From assembly GCF_035317345.1 (NCBI RefSeq), contig NZ_JAYKTU010000002.1: 64,000 nucleotides of DNA; one strand, written 5' to 3'. This DNA is from Cellvibrio fontiphilus (GTDB taxonomy: Bacteria; Pseudomonadota; Gammaproteobacteria; Pseudomonadales; Cellvibrionaceae). Positions within the stretch are counted from its first letter, which is position 1. Each line of letters begins with the position of its first letter. Below, piece by piece: positions 26,250 through 35,748 of this stretch. The notes under the pieces were generated by a model. The model did not search any database. It saw nothing but the letters and a program-made list of their open reading frames with translations, and had not been told where the DNA came from. Made by a program: the position numbers and the translations under genes.

Positions 26250-26729
26250 ATGAACCATAAAATAATAATGAGTGACTGGAAAACTCATCAACGCCAGCTT
26301 ATGGATATTCGCACACAGGTTTTTATGCAGGAGCAAGCTGTAAACGAATCTGATGAATGGGATGGATTGGATGACCAAGCCACTCATTTCCTGGTGGTAA
26401 CAGCAGATGAAAATGCAAATGATTTTGCCATAGGCTGTGCGCGCCTGTTGAATGAACATAATGATCAGGGAGCACCGCGCTTTCATATTGGCCGGGTTGC
26501 GCTACTTGAACCCTACCGTGGTTGCGGTATTGGCAGCCAGCTAATGACATTTATTATCCAATATTGCCGCACTGCCGCATCTGAACGGGAAATTTATCTG
26601 CACGCCCAAACTGAGCGCCAAGGGTTTTATCAGCGACTGGGTTTCATTACTCGCGGTGAGGAGTTTATGGATGCAGGTATTCCCCATATCACTATGTATT
26701 TTCATCAGGAGGATAACCAACATGGCTGA
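26250..26729 (+). CDS. GNAT-family N-acetyltransferase
   Basis: A 159-residue GCN5-related acetyltransferase. The acetyl-CoA pyrophosphate loop is in RVALLEPYRGCGIGSQLM, followed by ERQGFYQRLGF, the typical strand-helix end of the fold. The substrate is unknown; small proteins of this subfamily acetylate amines or protein N-termini. Its stop overlaps the start of the next gene by eight bases, so the two are translationally coupled and may work together. Confidence 0.85.
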   Translation: MNHKIIMSDWKTHQRQLMDIRTQVFMQEQAVNESDEWDGLDDQATHFLVVTADENANDFAIGCARLLNEHNDQGAPRFHIGRVALLEPYRGCGIGSQLMTFIIQYCRTAASEREIYLHAQTERQGFYQRLGFITRGEEFMDAGIPHITMYFHQEDNQHG

Positions 26730-27222
26730 GCAATCTGGCGTTTGCGAAGACCTGTGGTTACTTGATGGTTTGGAAGATTTTCGCCAATACAGTTTGAAAC
26801 TAGGGGCACAATGCCACAGGCAGATTGCCATTCTCAGCTATGAATTGGATGAGCCGGTTTACGGCACCAGTGAGTTCGTGCAAGTGATGTCTAACTTTGT
26901 GCGCTCAAGCCGGCACGCCCAAATGCAAATACTGTTAAAAAACACCAAGCGAGCCATCGAGTCTGGCCACCCATTACTAAAGCTGACACAGCGCCTATCC
27001 TCCAAAATCCAGCTGCGAAAAATAACGCAACAACCCAATAATCAGGAAATGGGTTTTATACTGGGCGATACTCGCCTATTACTCTACAAAAATAACGACA
27101 GTTATTACCGCGGCTTTTATAACGCTGCAGCGGCACGCGAAGTAAAACCACTCCGGGAAGAATTCAACTACCTTTGGCAATATGCCGAAACAGAGCCGGA
27201 ACTCCAGCAATTCTTTCTGTGA
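26722..27222 (+). CDS. Conserved protein of unknown function (DUF7931-like), coupled to the acetyltransferase
   Basis: A 166-residue soluble protein with no motif I can name firmly. It resembles the proteins annotated DUF7931 in Pseudomonas that also follow a GNAT gene. The C-terminal half (MGFILGDTRLLLYKNNDSYYRGFYN) has a phospholipase-D-like strand pattern but lacks an HKD motif. The ATG at 26722 has AGGAGG ten bases upstream and overlaps the stop of the acetyltransferase gene. A longer in-frame start at 26656 lies inside the acetyltransferase gene and is rejected. Confidence 0.7.
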   Translation: MAEQSGVCEDLWLLDGLEDFRQYSLKLGAQCHRQIAILSYELDEPVYGTSEFVQVMSNFVRSSRHAQMQILLKNTKRAIESGHPLLKLTQRLSSKIQLRKITQQPNNQEMGFILGDTRLLLYKNNDSYYRGFYNAAAAREVKPLREEFNYLWQYAETEPELQQFFL

Positions 27223-27318
27223 GCCTTGGGTTATTGCCTTCAAAACAATAAAAACCGGGGCAAAAAGTCACAGCCTGAAAAAAAAGCACTTTTACCCCTA
27301 AAACCAAGGCATTTTCTG

Positions 27319-27347
27319 TTGCCGATTCGTTTTTAATCCTATATATA
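27319..27347 (+). promoter_or_regulatory. Predicted promoter of the HU-like gene
   Basis: TTGCCG (27319-27324), a 17-base spacer and TATATA (27342-27347), within an AT-rich stretch about 115 bases before the start codon. Confidence 0.5.
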
Positions 27348-27464
27348 TAGCGTCAATCCGTATTAAGGTGCCACAAAGCCTATAAATACAGGGGTTTTTA
27401 TTCACGCGTAATTAAAAAACATTGACTCAACCGCAGGTTGATGAACTTACACAAGGAAATAAAT

Positions 27465-27944
27465 ATGGCCGTTAAAAAACCAGCAGCCGCAAAAGCTGCG
27501 CCAGCCAAAAAAGCACCTGCTGCTAAAGCAGCTCCAAAAGCTGCACCTAAAGCAGCCGCTAAAAAAGCACCTGCAGCAAAACCAGCTGCTAAAAAAGCGC
27601 CCGCTGTTAAAGCGGCCCCTGCTGTAGTTAAGCCCATCGCCGAGCGCCAAAATAAAACCCAAATGTTGCAACAAATTGCTGATGCTACCGAGTTGAGCAA
27701 AAAGCAAGTTCAAGCAGTATTGGATGAGCTGACCAATGTAATTGAAGGTCACATCAAGAAGAAAGGCGTAGGTGAATTTGTTTTGCCCGGCCTGCTGAAA
27801 ATTACTACCGTGAAAAAGCCTGCCACCAAAGCCCGCAAAGGCATTAACCCCTTCACTAAAGAAGAAGTGGTTTTCAAAGCAAAGCCTGCCAGCATTTCAG
27901 TAAAAGTACGCCCACTGAAAAAACTGAAAGAATTTGCTGTTTAA
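27465..27944 (+). CDS. HU-family nucleoid protein with a histone-H1-like Lys/Ala/Pro tail
   Basis: A 159-residue chimera. Residues 1 to about 55 are a low-complexity tail of repeated KAPAAK/AAPKA units, like eukaryotic H1 tails and Pseudomonas AlgP. Residues about 62-158 form an HU/IHF-type DNA-binding domain (KTQMLQQIADATELSKKQVQAVL, then the arm region ARKGINPFTKEE). It should bind and compact DNA. AAGGAAATAAAT precedes the ATG at 27465; an upstream in-frame ATG (27438) lacks a site. The tail repeats may vary in length between strains. It is monocistronic with its own promoter and terminator. Confidence 0.9.
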   Translation: MAVKKPAAAKAAPAKKAPAAKAAPKAAPKAAAKKAPAAKPAAKKAPAVKAAPAVVKPIAERQNKTQMLQQIADATELSKKQVQAVLDELTNVIEGHIKKKGVGEFVLPGLLKITTVKKPATKARKGINPFTKEEVVFKAKPASISVKVRPLKKLKEFAV

Positions 27945-27966
27945 TCACAGTGTTTTTTCCGGCAAT

Positions 27967-27993
27967 AAAAAACCCCGCAGACGCGGGGTTTTT
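27967..27993. terminator. Rho-independent terminator after the HU-like gene
   Basis: A-tract, stem CCCCGC/GCGGGG with loop AGAC, T-tract. It lies between the convergent HU-like and HIT genes and can act both ways. Confidence 0.92.
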
Positions 27994-28048
27994 GTTTTAC
28001 CGAAATAACCTCAACCAAAAAGTTTACCAATCCACCGGCTACCGATTA

Positions 28049-28471
28049 CTAAATAATTCTAAACCCCTCTCCCACCAAGGCGTTTTGCAACCGCTTGATT
28101 CGTTCGGCAAATTCCGCTTCGGAGTAATCTTTGGCTGGCAATTTACCCCAAATAGGCTGGGGCCAAGCGGGGTCATCGGTAAAGCGCGCTATATGGTGAA
28201 CATGCAACTGACGCACGACATTGCCTAATGCTGCTACGTTCATCTTGTCGGCATCAAACACACTGGTCATTACTTCCGAAAGACGGCACGACTCGCGAAT
28301 TAATTGCAGCTGTTCTTCTTCACTCAAATGGTGAATTTCGAAAACCTCTTCGCGTTTAGGAACCAAAATACACCAAGGGTAATTAGCGTCGCGGCTAAGC
28401 AATAGCAGCGACAAGTCAAACTCACCGATAACGACTGAATCTTGCGCAAGGCGGGGATGAAGTTCAAACAT
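28049..28471 (-). CDS. HIT-domain protein
   Basis: A 140-residue histidine-triad hydrolase-fold protein. The active-site strand reads RQLHVHHIARF (H90, H92, H93). The third histidine of the canonical HxHxH pattern is displaced, as in a gammaproteobacterial subgroup with the C-terminal DPAWPQPIWG motif. HIT proteins hydrolyse or transfer nucleoside phosphates; this subgroup's substrate is unknown. AAGGA lies about nine bases before the ATG. It is divergent from proS with about 140 bases between the starts. Confidence 0.88.
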   Translation of the reverse strand: MFELHPRLAQDSVVIGEFDLSLLLLSRDANYPWCILVPKREEVFEIHHLSEEEQLQLIRESCRLSEVMTSVFDADKMNVAALGNVVRQLHVHHIARFTDDPAWPQPIWGKLPAKDYSEAEFAERIKRLQNALVGEGFRII

Positions 28472-28609
28472 ACGTTGTTATCCTTTTATAGACCAATGCC
28501 ACACCCTCAGTGCCGCTCCTGGAGCCTCACGGGGCGCTATACCAATATCTTTAACCGCCGTAGAATAGGCAGCTTTAAAACCCATTATAGCCATCAAGAA
28601 GCCATAACT

Positions 28610-30337
28610 ATGCGTTCCAGTCGATTTTTAATTGCCACCCTTAAAGAAACCCCGTCAGATGCAGAAGTCATCAGTCATAAGCTGATGTTACGTGCAGGCA
28701 TGATTCGCAAATCTGCGTCTGGTTTATACAACTGGCTCCCTATGGGTTTGCGTGTATTGCGCAAAGTTGAACGAATCGTTCGCGAAGAGATGGATAAATC
28801 CGGCGCGATGGAAGTGTTAATGCCTGTGGTGCAACCTGCTGAACTCTGGGAGGAATCCGGGCGCTGGCAACAATATGGCCCCGAATTGCTACGCATGAGT
28901 GATCGTCATGATCGCCCTTTTTGCCTCGGCCCAACCCATGAAGAAGTAATTACTGATTTAATTCGCAACGAAATCAAAAGCTACAAACAATTACCGGCAA
29001 ATTTCTACCAAATCCAAACCAAATTCCGCGATGAGATTCGCCCACGCTTTGGGATCATGCGCTCACGTGAATTTATTATGAAAGATGCCTACTCCTTTCA
29101 TAACAGCACCGAATCACTGCAGCAAACTTACGATGTAATGCATGCTACTTACTGCAGTATTTTCACTCGTTTAGGCTTGGAATTCCGCCCGGTATTGGCC
29201 GATACAGGCTCCATTGGCGGTGCTTTTTCCCATGAGTTCCACGTTCTGGCCGACAGCGGTGAAGACGATATTGCTTTCAGCAACGCCAGTGATTATGCGG
29301 CTAATATCGAAAAGGCCGAAGCCTTGCCACCCTCCACACCGCGCCCTGCGCCACAACATTTAATGCAAGAAGTGGCAACACCGGGTAAGCACAGTATTGA
29401 AGAAGTATGCGAGTTCTTAAAAGTTAGCCCGCAACAAACTGTAAAAACATTGATAGTACTTGGCGAAGTTCGTGCCGATAAAACCCAACCGTTAGTGGCA
29501 TTGGTGTTGCGCGGTGATCACGAACTCAACGAGATCAAAGCCGAGAAATTAACCGGTATTGCAGCACCACTTACTCTGGCACCGGAAGCTCGCATCAAAG
29601 AGGAATTGGGTGTAGGTATAGGTTCTATCGGACCAGTAGGTTTGAAAATTCCGGTCATTGTTGATCACTCGGCAGCACACCTTGCCGATTTCGTCTGTGG
29701 CGCCAACAAAGATGGTTTCCATTTAACTGGCGTTAACTGGGAGCGCGATGAACAAGCACCTTTGGTTGCTGATATTCGCAACGTGGTTGCCGGTGACCCA
29801 AGCCCCTGCGGCAAAGGCACATTGGAAATAAAACGCGGGATAGAGGTTGGCCATATTTTCCAACTGGGCACTAAATACTCAGAAGCGATGAAAGCCAGGG
29901 TGCTTGATGAAAATGGCAAAGAGCAAACCATGATCATGGGTTGCTACGGCATAGGCGTGACACGAGTGGTTGCTGCAGCCATCGAACAAAACTTTGATGA
30001 CAATGGCATTATTTGGCCGGATGCTATTGCGCCGTTCCAAGTGGCCATTGTGCCTATTAACATCAGTAAATCAGAAGCTGTCGCCAACAAGGCTGAAGAA
30101 ATTTATGCCGAACTGACTAAGGCCGGTTTTGATGTACTGCTAATGGATGACGAAAAAGCACGCCTGGGTGCAATGCTGGCCGACACGGATTTGATGGGAA
30201 TACCGCACCGTATTGTTATCGGCGACCGCGGCTTGGAAGCAGGAAATATTGAATATAAAGGTCGTCGCGACGCTGAAAAACAGGAAATTCCTGCCGCCGG
30301 GATTGTTGAGTTCCTAAGCGTTAAAATCCAGCGCTAA
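28610..30337 (+). CDS. proS: Prolyl-tRNA synthetase
   Basis: A 575-residue class II synthetase of the bacterial type. Motif 1 lies around GLYNWLPMGLRVLRKVERIV, motif 2 around RFGIMRSREFIMKDAYSF, and motif 3 in the GCYGIGVTRV segment. A YbaK-like editing insertion (about 225-400) should deacylate mischarged Ala-tRNA-Pro. The C-terminal anticodon-binding domain follows. The start is ATG at 28610 (MRSSRFL), matching family N-termini. A longer in-frame reading back to 28442 would overlap the HIT gene and is rejected. Length matches E. coli ProS (572). Confidence 0.97.
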   Translation: MRSSRFLIATLKETPSDAEVISHKLMLRAGMIRKSASGLYNWLPMGLRVLRKVERIVREEMDKSGAMEVLMPVVQPAELWEESGRWQQYGPELLRMSDRHDRPFCLGPTHEEVITDLIRNEIKSYKQLPANFYQIQTKFRDEIRPRFGIMRSREFIMKDAYSFHNSTESLQQTYDVMHATYCSIFTRLGLEFRPVLADTGSIGGAFSHEFHVLADSGEDDIAFSNASDYAANIEKAEALPPSTPRPAPQHLMQEVATPGKHSIEEVCEFLKVSPQQTVKTLIVLGEVRADKTQPLVALVLRGDHELNEIKAEKLTGIAAPLTLAPEARIKEELGVGIGSIGPVGLKIPVIVDHSAAHLADFVCGANKDGFHLTGVNWERDEQAPLVADIRNVVAGDPSPCGKGTLEIKRGIEVGHIFQLGTKYSEAMKARVLDENGKEQTMIMGCYGIGVTRVVAAAIEQNFDDNGIIWPDAIAPFQVAIVPINISKSEAVANKAEEIYAELTKAGFDVLLMDDEKARLGAMLADTDLMGIPHRIVIGDRGLEAGNIEYKGRRDAEKQEIPAAGIVEFLSVKIQR

Positions 30338-30364
30338 GCAATTCGCACGACAAGACACACCACC

Positions 30365-30402
30365 AAAAAAGCCGCTGTGCTATTGGCATCAGCGGCTTTT
30401 TT
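30365..30402. terminator. Rho-independent terminator after proS
   Basis: AAAAAAGCCGCTG and CAGCGGCTTTTTT form the stem around a 12-base loop. It can also serve the convergent LamG lipoprotein gene. Confidence 0.88.
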
Positions 30403-30433
30403 ATTGCGTTTTATTTCCAGTCTTATTCTTCTT

Positions 30434-31123
30434 TTATTTGAGCAAGGTAAATTCCTGCGGCATAAGTACTCGCGGCGTAATTTTTACCCAAGCAACATCA
30501 CCTTTGTACCAATGTACTTGATTCATACGCGCACCTATGGACGTTTTTCCATGAGCCGCAATAGGTAAATATTCTACCTGTCCGGTTAGTTCTTTTACCC
30601 CATTAACATAGGACACAAACTCGCCTTGCTGATAAGTCACCGCAGCATGCGCCCACTGCTCTACCGGATGAACCAGAGAGGAATCTATCAACGTAAACTG
30701 TGAGGTTTCTGATTTGATATAAGCGTCCAGATACCATTGCTTTTTATCATTCAGACGCAACTCAATCGTTAAGCGACGATTGGGGTTATCCTCTGCCTCG
30801 ATATGGAAAAAACGTGGTTCGACATTATTGGGATAAGCATCAGCAGGGTTAAATACTATTTCGATGGTAAATGCCTGCGCATCACCAAGTGGATTGGCAT
30901 TTACTAACAAACGATCGCCATCCCCATCAAAACGCACCACATTCCCAAGAGCAGACTTAACTACCTGTGGATTGCCCAATAGAGCCAGTTTTTTATCACC
31001 AATCATTGATACTGAATCAAGCTTCCACAACATGGAAGAAGTTTCAGTTGTATTTCTAGTGTTGGAAGCTGTACAAGCAACTAAAAAAACAAGGCAGGAA
31101 AAAATAAACAGGAGAAATTTCAT
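30434..31123 (-). CDS. LamG/concanavalin-like lipoprotein
   Basis: A 229-residue predicted lipoprotein. The signal sequence ends in the lipobox LVAC with C17. The remainder is a jelly-roll of the LamG_3 type: the strands RVRFDGDGDRLLV-like at the front, FTIEIVFNPAD in the middle and VEQWAHAAVTYQQGEFVSYVNG towards the end are typical of such domains. These bind glycans or act as accessory domains. No catalytic domain is attached. The ATG at 31123 is chosen over an in-frame TTG at 31138; GGA sits just upstream. It is a single gene with no obvious partner. Confidence 0.78.
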   Translation of the reverse strand: MKFLLFIFSCLVFLVACTASNTRNTTETSSMLWKLDSVSMIGDKKLALLGNPQVVKSALGNVVRFDGDGDRLLVNANPLGDAQAFTIEIVFNPADAYPNNVEPRFFHIEAEDNPNRRLTIELRLNDKKQWYLDAYIKSETSQFTLIDSSLVHPVEQWAHAAVTYQQGEFVSYVNGVKELTGQVEYLPIAAHGKTSIGARMNQVHWYKGDVAWVKITPRVLMPQEFTLLK

Positions 31124-31256
31124 AACAATCCGCAGCAATCATATCGCCGCGCCTCTTGGCGGAAGTTAACGGTAGAAAATCAATAAAGGTTAACCGGATA
31201 TTTGCCGAGAATAGCTAGTTTTTGTTTTTGTTTTTATTGCACAGGAATACTAACGA

Positions 31257-31285
31257 ACAAGAGCGCTAGTCGCTAGCGCTCTTGT
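31257..31285. terminator. Hairpin downstream of the second RND operon
   Basis: Perfect 13-bp stem ACAAGAGCGCTAG/CTAGCGCTCTTGT with a three-base loop, directly after the permease stop in the leftward direction. The following T-run is broken (TTGTTCGTT), so termination efficiency is uncertain. Confidence 0.6.
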
Positions 31286-31293
31286 AAATCGAT

Positions 31294-34200
31294 CTAGTCA
31301 TCTTCACCACTGTAATGTGCCTGATCCCGCGTTAGCTGGCGGGCAACATCGCCTGGTGAACCGGTATTACGCGCCAAAAGACTATAGGCAACAGGCACAA
31401 GGAATAATGTAAGAATCGTTGCGACAATTACACCGGCAATAACCACAGTACCAATTACAAAACGTGTTTCTGCACCAGCACCAGAGGAGATCACCAAGGG
31501 AATTGCACCGGCAACAGCGGTCAAACTGGTCATTAAAATCGGGCGCAACCGCGCTGAGGATGCATCCAATAATGCTGTTTGAAACTCCACACCCCTATCA
31601 CGTAACTGATTGGCGAATTCCACAATAAGAATGCCATTTTTTGCCGCCAGCCCCACCAACATGATCAAACCAATTTGCGAATAAAGGTTAAGACTACTGC
31701 CGGTTAAATAAAGCCCCAACATACCACCAAAAATCGCGAGCGGCACAGTCAGCATTATGACAAACGGATGAATATAACTCTCAAACTGCGCAGCCAGCAC
31801 CAAGAAGGTAATTAAAATTCCCAATAGGAAGATAAACATTATCGAACCGCCCGCCGTTTGAAAATCACGCGACAGCCCTTTGTAATCAACCATGGCCGTT
31901 GGCGGCAAATGATCACGCACCAAACCATTTAAATGCGCCAGCGCATCACCCAATGCAAGATTGTCCACAAGATTCGCCTCTATCGTGAGAGAGCGCATGC
32001 GGTTGTAACGGTTCAAGCGGCTTGCATCTGCTGTTTCTTTAAGGGTCACGAGATTAGCCAACGGAATCAATTCGCCGGTGCGCTCGGAACGCACATACAT
32101 ATTTTGCAGACTGGTAGTGGTACGTTGCTCATGACGCTCACCTTGCATGATGACATCATATTCTTCGCCATCGTCAATGTAGGTTGTAGCACGGCGTGAC
32201 CCCAACATTGCCTCAAGTGTACGGCCTATATTGTTAACACTCACACCCAGGTCAGCAGCACGATTAGTATCTATTACCACTTCAATTTGTGGTTTGGTTT
32301 CTTTGTAATCCCAATCAATACCTGTGAGGCCGGGATTATTTTGCTCAAGCTTTTCCAGCAAAATATCACGCCACTCTGCCAACTCCGCATAAGTGCCACC
32401 TCCCAGCACAAATTGCACCGGCTTTTGCGCTTGTGAACCGAAACCCTGACGCATCACTGGCGCAGCAGTTACACCAGGTAAATCCGCTAATTTCTGGCGA
32501 ATTTCCTCCATCACTACAAAAGCATCACGACGCTTACTCCAATCGTTCATCACCGCGATGATCATACCGGAATTGAAACTCTCTACCGCGCCAAAACCAC
32601 GAGGCGCACGTACCATCAAACGGTTAATTTCACCAGAATCCACGTATTGCATCATGCGGTTTTCAATTTCGGTCATGTATTCTTCCATGTAGGCATAACT
32701 GGCACCTTCGGGGCCGTTCACCATCACAAAAAAGGTGCCGCGGTCTTCGCGTGGCGCGTACTCTGACGGCAAGGCTTTTATGACATAAAACATCGCCAGA
32801 ATAAGTAGCGCAAAAATTACCACAACTGCCTTGGTATGCCGCAAACAAAATTGAATGGAGTTTTGGTAGCGCAGACGCAAACTCAGCATTCCAGAATTAA
32901 TTTTCTCGACAAAATTGTTTTTATTTTCATTTCGCTTTAATACTTTAGAAGCGAGCATTGGCGATAACGTTAATGCAATCAGCGATGAAAATGCCACAGC
33001 AGCAGCCATGGTGATAGCGAATTCAGAAAATAATCGCCCTATGTCGCCTTTGAGAAAAATAATCGGCACAAAAATAGCGATCAACACCAAAGTAGTAGCG
33101 ATGACTGCAAAGCCTACTTCCCGAGTGCCGTCAACTGCCGCCAGCAGTGGAGTTTTGCCTTTTTCCTCTATATGCCGGACGATGTTCTCCAAAACAACAA
33201 TCGCATCGTCTACCACCAAACCAATTGCCAACACCAATGCCAAAAGCGTGAGCATATTGACAGAGAAATCCAAGGCAGCGAGCACGGTAAAGGTAGCGAT
33301 AATTGACACAGGCACTGCCACTGCAGGGACTAGCATGGCGCGAATACTGCCCAGGAATAAATAAATCACCAGTATTACCAATCCTATAGCGATGGCGAGG
33401 GTGATATAGACTTCGTGGATTGCGCGCTCAACAAATACCGAGCTGTCGTAACTGTCCTCCAGGCTCATACCTTTGGGCAAGATTGCATTGATTTTGTCGC
33501 GTTCAGCTTTTGCGCCGCGCGCTACATCAATAGTATTGGCGGTGGATTGTTTGACAATCCCTATACCAACTTGTGTTACACCATTACCGCGAAATAAATT
33601 GCGATCCTCTTCAGTACCTTTTTCCACTTTGGCAATGTCACCCAGACGCGTCAGGTGCCCATCCTCACCGCGCCGCACTACCAAACGACTAAACTCATCC
33701 ACCGTGCGATAGGAGCGCGCCATACGCACAGTGAATTGTCGCTCAAGGGATTCAATACTGCCTGCAGGTAATTCGATATTTTCCGCACGCAGTGCCGCTT
33801 CAACATCGTTCACAGTGAGATTGCGTGCAGCTAACTCTCGACGATCTAACCAAACGCGCATTGCGTAGCGCTGCTCGCCACCAATGCGCACGCGCGCGAC
33901 TCCATCAATAACCGAAAAACGATCAACCAAATACCGTTGGGCATAATCAGAAAGCTCCGGCATGGTCATATTTTCACCGGCGAAATTAAACCATAGAATC
34001 ACATCCTCGTCAGAGCTGACTTTTTGAACTTCAGGCGGCTCGGCTTCATCTGGCAAATTCGGCACAGCTCTGGATACACGGTCGCGAATATCATTTGCAG
34101 CAGCATCCATATCGTGGCCGGTATCGAATTGCACAATGATATTGGAAATACCATTTTCACTTGAGGACTCTATGTAGCGAATACCCTCAACACCGGAGAT

Positions 34201-34410
34201 ACGATCCTCAATGACCTTGGTAATTCGTGTTTCCACAATATTGGCTGCAGCACCCGGGTAAGTGGTGCGAATGGACACAACCGGCGGATCTATGTTGGGG
34301 TATTCGCGCAGTGTTAAACGCTCAAACGCGACTATGCCAAAGGCAATAAGCAGTATGGACAAAACCGATGCAAACACCGGCCGCTTGACAGAAATATCGG
34401 AGAGCATCAT
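31294..34410 (-). CDS. RND (HAE1) efflux pump inner-membrane permease 2
   Basis: A 1038-residue RND exporter. It has the typical N-terminus DISVKRPVFASVLSILLIAFG, porter-domain repeats, TM4 relay aspartates in GLVVDDAIVVLENIVRH and a C-terminal helix bundle ending in a charged tail. Its sequence differs clearly from the permease at 16403-19483, so the two are distant paralogues rather than a recent duplication. It starts eleven bases after the stop of its adaptor gene. No outer-membrane factor gene is adjacent. Substrate unknown. Confidence 0.93.
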   Translation of the reverse strand: MMLSDISVKRPVFASVLSILLIAFGIVAFERLTLREYPNIDPPVVSIRTTYPGAAANIVETRITKVIEDRISGVEGIRYIESSSENGISNIIVQFDTGHDMDAAANDIRDRVSRAVPNLPDEAEPPEVQKVSSDEDVILWFNFAGENMTMPELSDYAQRYLVDRFSVIDGVARVRIGGEQRYAMRVWLDRRELAARNLTVNDVEAALRAENIELPAGSIESLERQFTVRMARSYRTVDEFSRLVVRRGEDGHLTRLGDIAKVEKGTEEDRNLFRGNGVTQVGIGIVKQSTANTIDVARGAKAERDKINAILPKGMSLEDSYDSSVFVERAIHEVYITLAIAIGLVILVIYLFLGSIRAMLVPAVAVPVSIIATFTVLAALDFSVNMLTLLALVLAIGLVVDDAIVVLENIVRHIEEKGKTPLLAAVDGTREVGFAVIATTLVLIAIFVPIIFLKGDIGRLFSEFAITMAAAVAFSSLIALTLSPMLASKVLKRNENKNNFVEKINSGMLSLRLRYQNSIQFCLRHTKAVVVIFALLILAMFYVIKALPSEYAPREDRGTFFVMVNGPEGASYAYMEEYMTEIENRMMQYVDSGEINRLMVRAPRGFGAVESFNSGMIIAVMNDWSKRRDAFVVMEEIRQKLADLPGVTAAPVMRQGFGSQAQKPVQFVLGGGTYAELAEWRDILLEKLEQNNPGLTGIDWDYKETKPQIEVVIDTNRAADLGVSVNNIGRTLEAMLGSRRATTYIDDGEEYDVIMQGERHEQRTTTSLQNMYVRSERTGELIPLANLVTLKETADASRLNRYNRMRSLTIEANLVDNLALGDALAHLNGLVRDHLPPTAMVDYKGLSRDFQTAGGSIMFIFLLGILITFLVLAAQFESYIHPFVIMLTVPLAIFGGMLGLYLTGSSLNLYSQIGLIMLVGLAAKNGILIVEFANQLRDRGVEFQTALLDASSARLRPILMTSLTAVAGAIPLVISSGAGAETRFVIGTVVIAGVIVATILTLFLVPVAYSLLARNTGSPGDVARQLTRDQAHYSGEDD

Positions 34411-34421
34411 GTAAACAGCCC

Positions 34422-35546
34422 TCAGTTTTTCGCAGATTTAATTAAGTCGGAGAGGTGCGACTTTTCACCTGTATGCTCAGCAAAGGGTTTTTCCTCTGCG
34501 AGTACTTGCACTTTTTGGCCGGGGCGGATCTTTTGCAATCCATGCGTAACAACTTTGTCATTTGCTGCCAAACCGCTAATCACCTCCACTGCACCAGGTA
34601 AACGCTCGCCGATGGTAATCTGACGCCGCTCGACAATTGACTCGCCATTTGATTCAGTCATTACGAACACAAAATTATTACTGGCTTGCGGCACCAGGGC
34701 CGATTCAGAAATTACCAAAGCACTGCGTGAGGACGCTTTTAAATCCACAAACATCAACATACCCTGTTTCAATTCATGATTTTTGTTGTCGAGTAAAGCG
34801 CGCACTTTAATTGCACGAGTTACTTCATCAATTTGGTTGTCGATACTGACTACTTCTCCTGCAAACTCTTTGTCTCCCAAATCGCGACTCTTGGCGACAA
34901 CAGGTAACCCTTCATGCAGATTTCGCAAGTAAACCGCCGGCACTGTAAAATCCAATTTCATTTTTGAATCATCATTTAATGTAGTAATTGGATTGCCCGG
35001 TGATACCAAGGCCCCAACACTCACTTGGCGCAACCCTACAACTCCAGAAAAAGGTGCAAGAAGCACCAGGTCTTTTAACCGCGACTCGGTTGCGTTGTAG
35101 CGTGCACGCGCAGCCTCAAACTCACGAATACGTTGATCCAATTCTGCCTGGGAAGCCGCTCCCCGTTTTGCCAATTCGCGAACACGATCCAACTGTTTCT
35201 TCGCCTCATCCGCATTAAAGCGGGCCTCCTCCAATAACGCTGACTCTTCCCGGCTGGTCATCTCTACCAGTATTTGTCCTTGCTCCACGCGCTGACCATC
35301 GTCGAAATTAATGCGGGTAATTTTTTTAGTTTCATTCGAAGTAAGCGTGATGGTTTCATTGGCGCGCAGGCTGCCCAAAGCTTCAATGGGGGTCGTAAGC
35401 GCCATGCTACTAACTGCTTGCACTATGACTTCGGTGGGCTTGGCTGGCGCTTGCGCAAGTGATGCCTGACTCGAAAAGGCCAAGGACAACCAGATAACAC
35501 CCAAAGAAAAACTACCGCGGATCCCGCACGGCAATAGATTGTTCAT
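34422..35546 (-). CDS. RND efflux periplasmic adaptor 2
   Basis: A 374-residue membrane-fusion protein. A signal peptide (about 1-32, ending SLAQA) is followed by the lipoyl half TKKITRINFDDGQRVEQGQ, a coiled-coil hairpin (about 95-145), the second lipoyl half VLLAPFSGVVGLRQVSVG and a beta-barrel/MP domain. It carries the solute across the periplasm between permease and an outer-membrane channel. GGAG six bases before the ATG at 35546 fixes the start; an in-frame extension to 35669 is rejected. It is first in the two-gene operon. Confidence 0.92.
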   Translation of the reverse strand: MNNLLPCGIRGSFSLGVIWLSLAFSSQASLAQAPAKPTEVIVQAVSSMALTTPIEALGSLRANETITLTSNETKKITRINFDDGQRVEQGQILVEMTSREESALLEEARFNADEAKKQLDRVRELAKRGAASQAELDQRIREFEAARARYNATESRLKDLVLLAPFSGVVGLRQVSVGALVSPGNPITTLNDDSKMKLDFTVPAVYLRNLHEGLPVVAKSRDLGDKEFAGEVVSIDNQIDEVTRAIKVRALLDNKNHELKQGMLMFVDLKASSRSALVISESALVPQASNNFVFVMTESNGESIVERRQITIGERLPGAVEVISGLAANDKVVTHGLQKIRPGQKVQVLAEEKPFAEHTGEKSHLSDLIKSAKN

Positions 35547-35748
35547 AATTTTCTCCAAAAAAGCGTCGCCGCTGTATTGTTGGTCTCGCGGCGACGGCTG
35601 CTGCAGACAGCGCTGGTTAAATACTTGGGAAGCCGATACGTAGCAAGATGAACAAAGGATAAGAGGCACACAAGGTGAACTTATGAATTTAACCTTTGTT
35701 TACAAAATCAGACGCTTAGAGACAAATGTGCAAGCGAAAAAGCAATTG

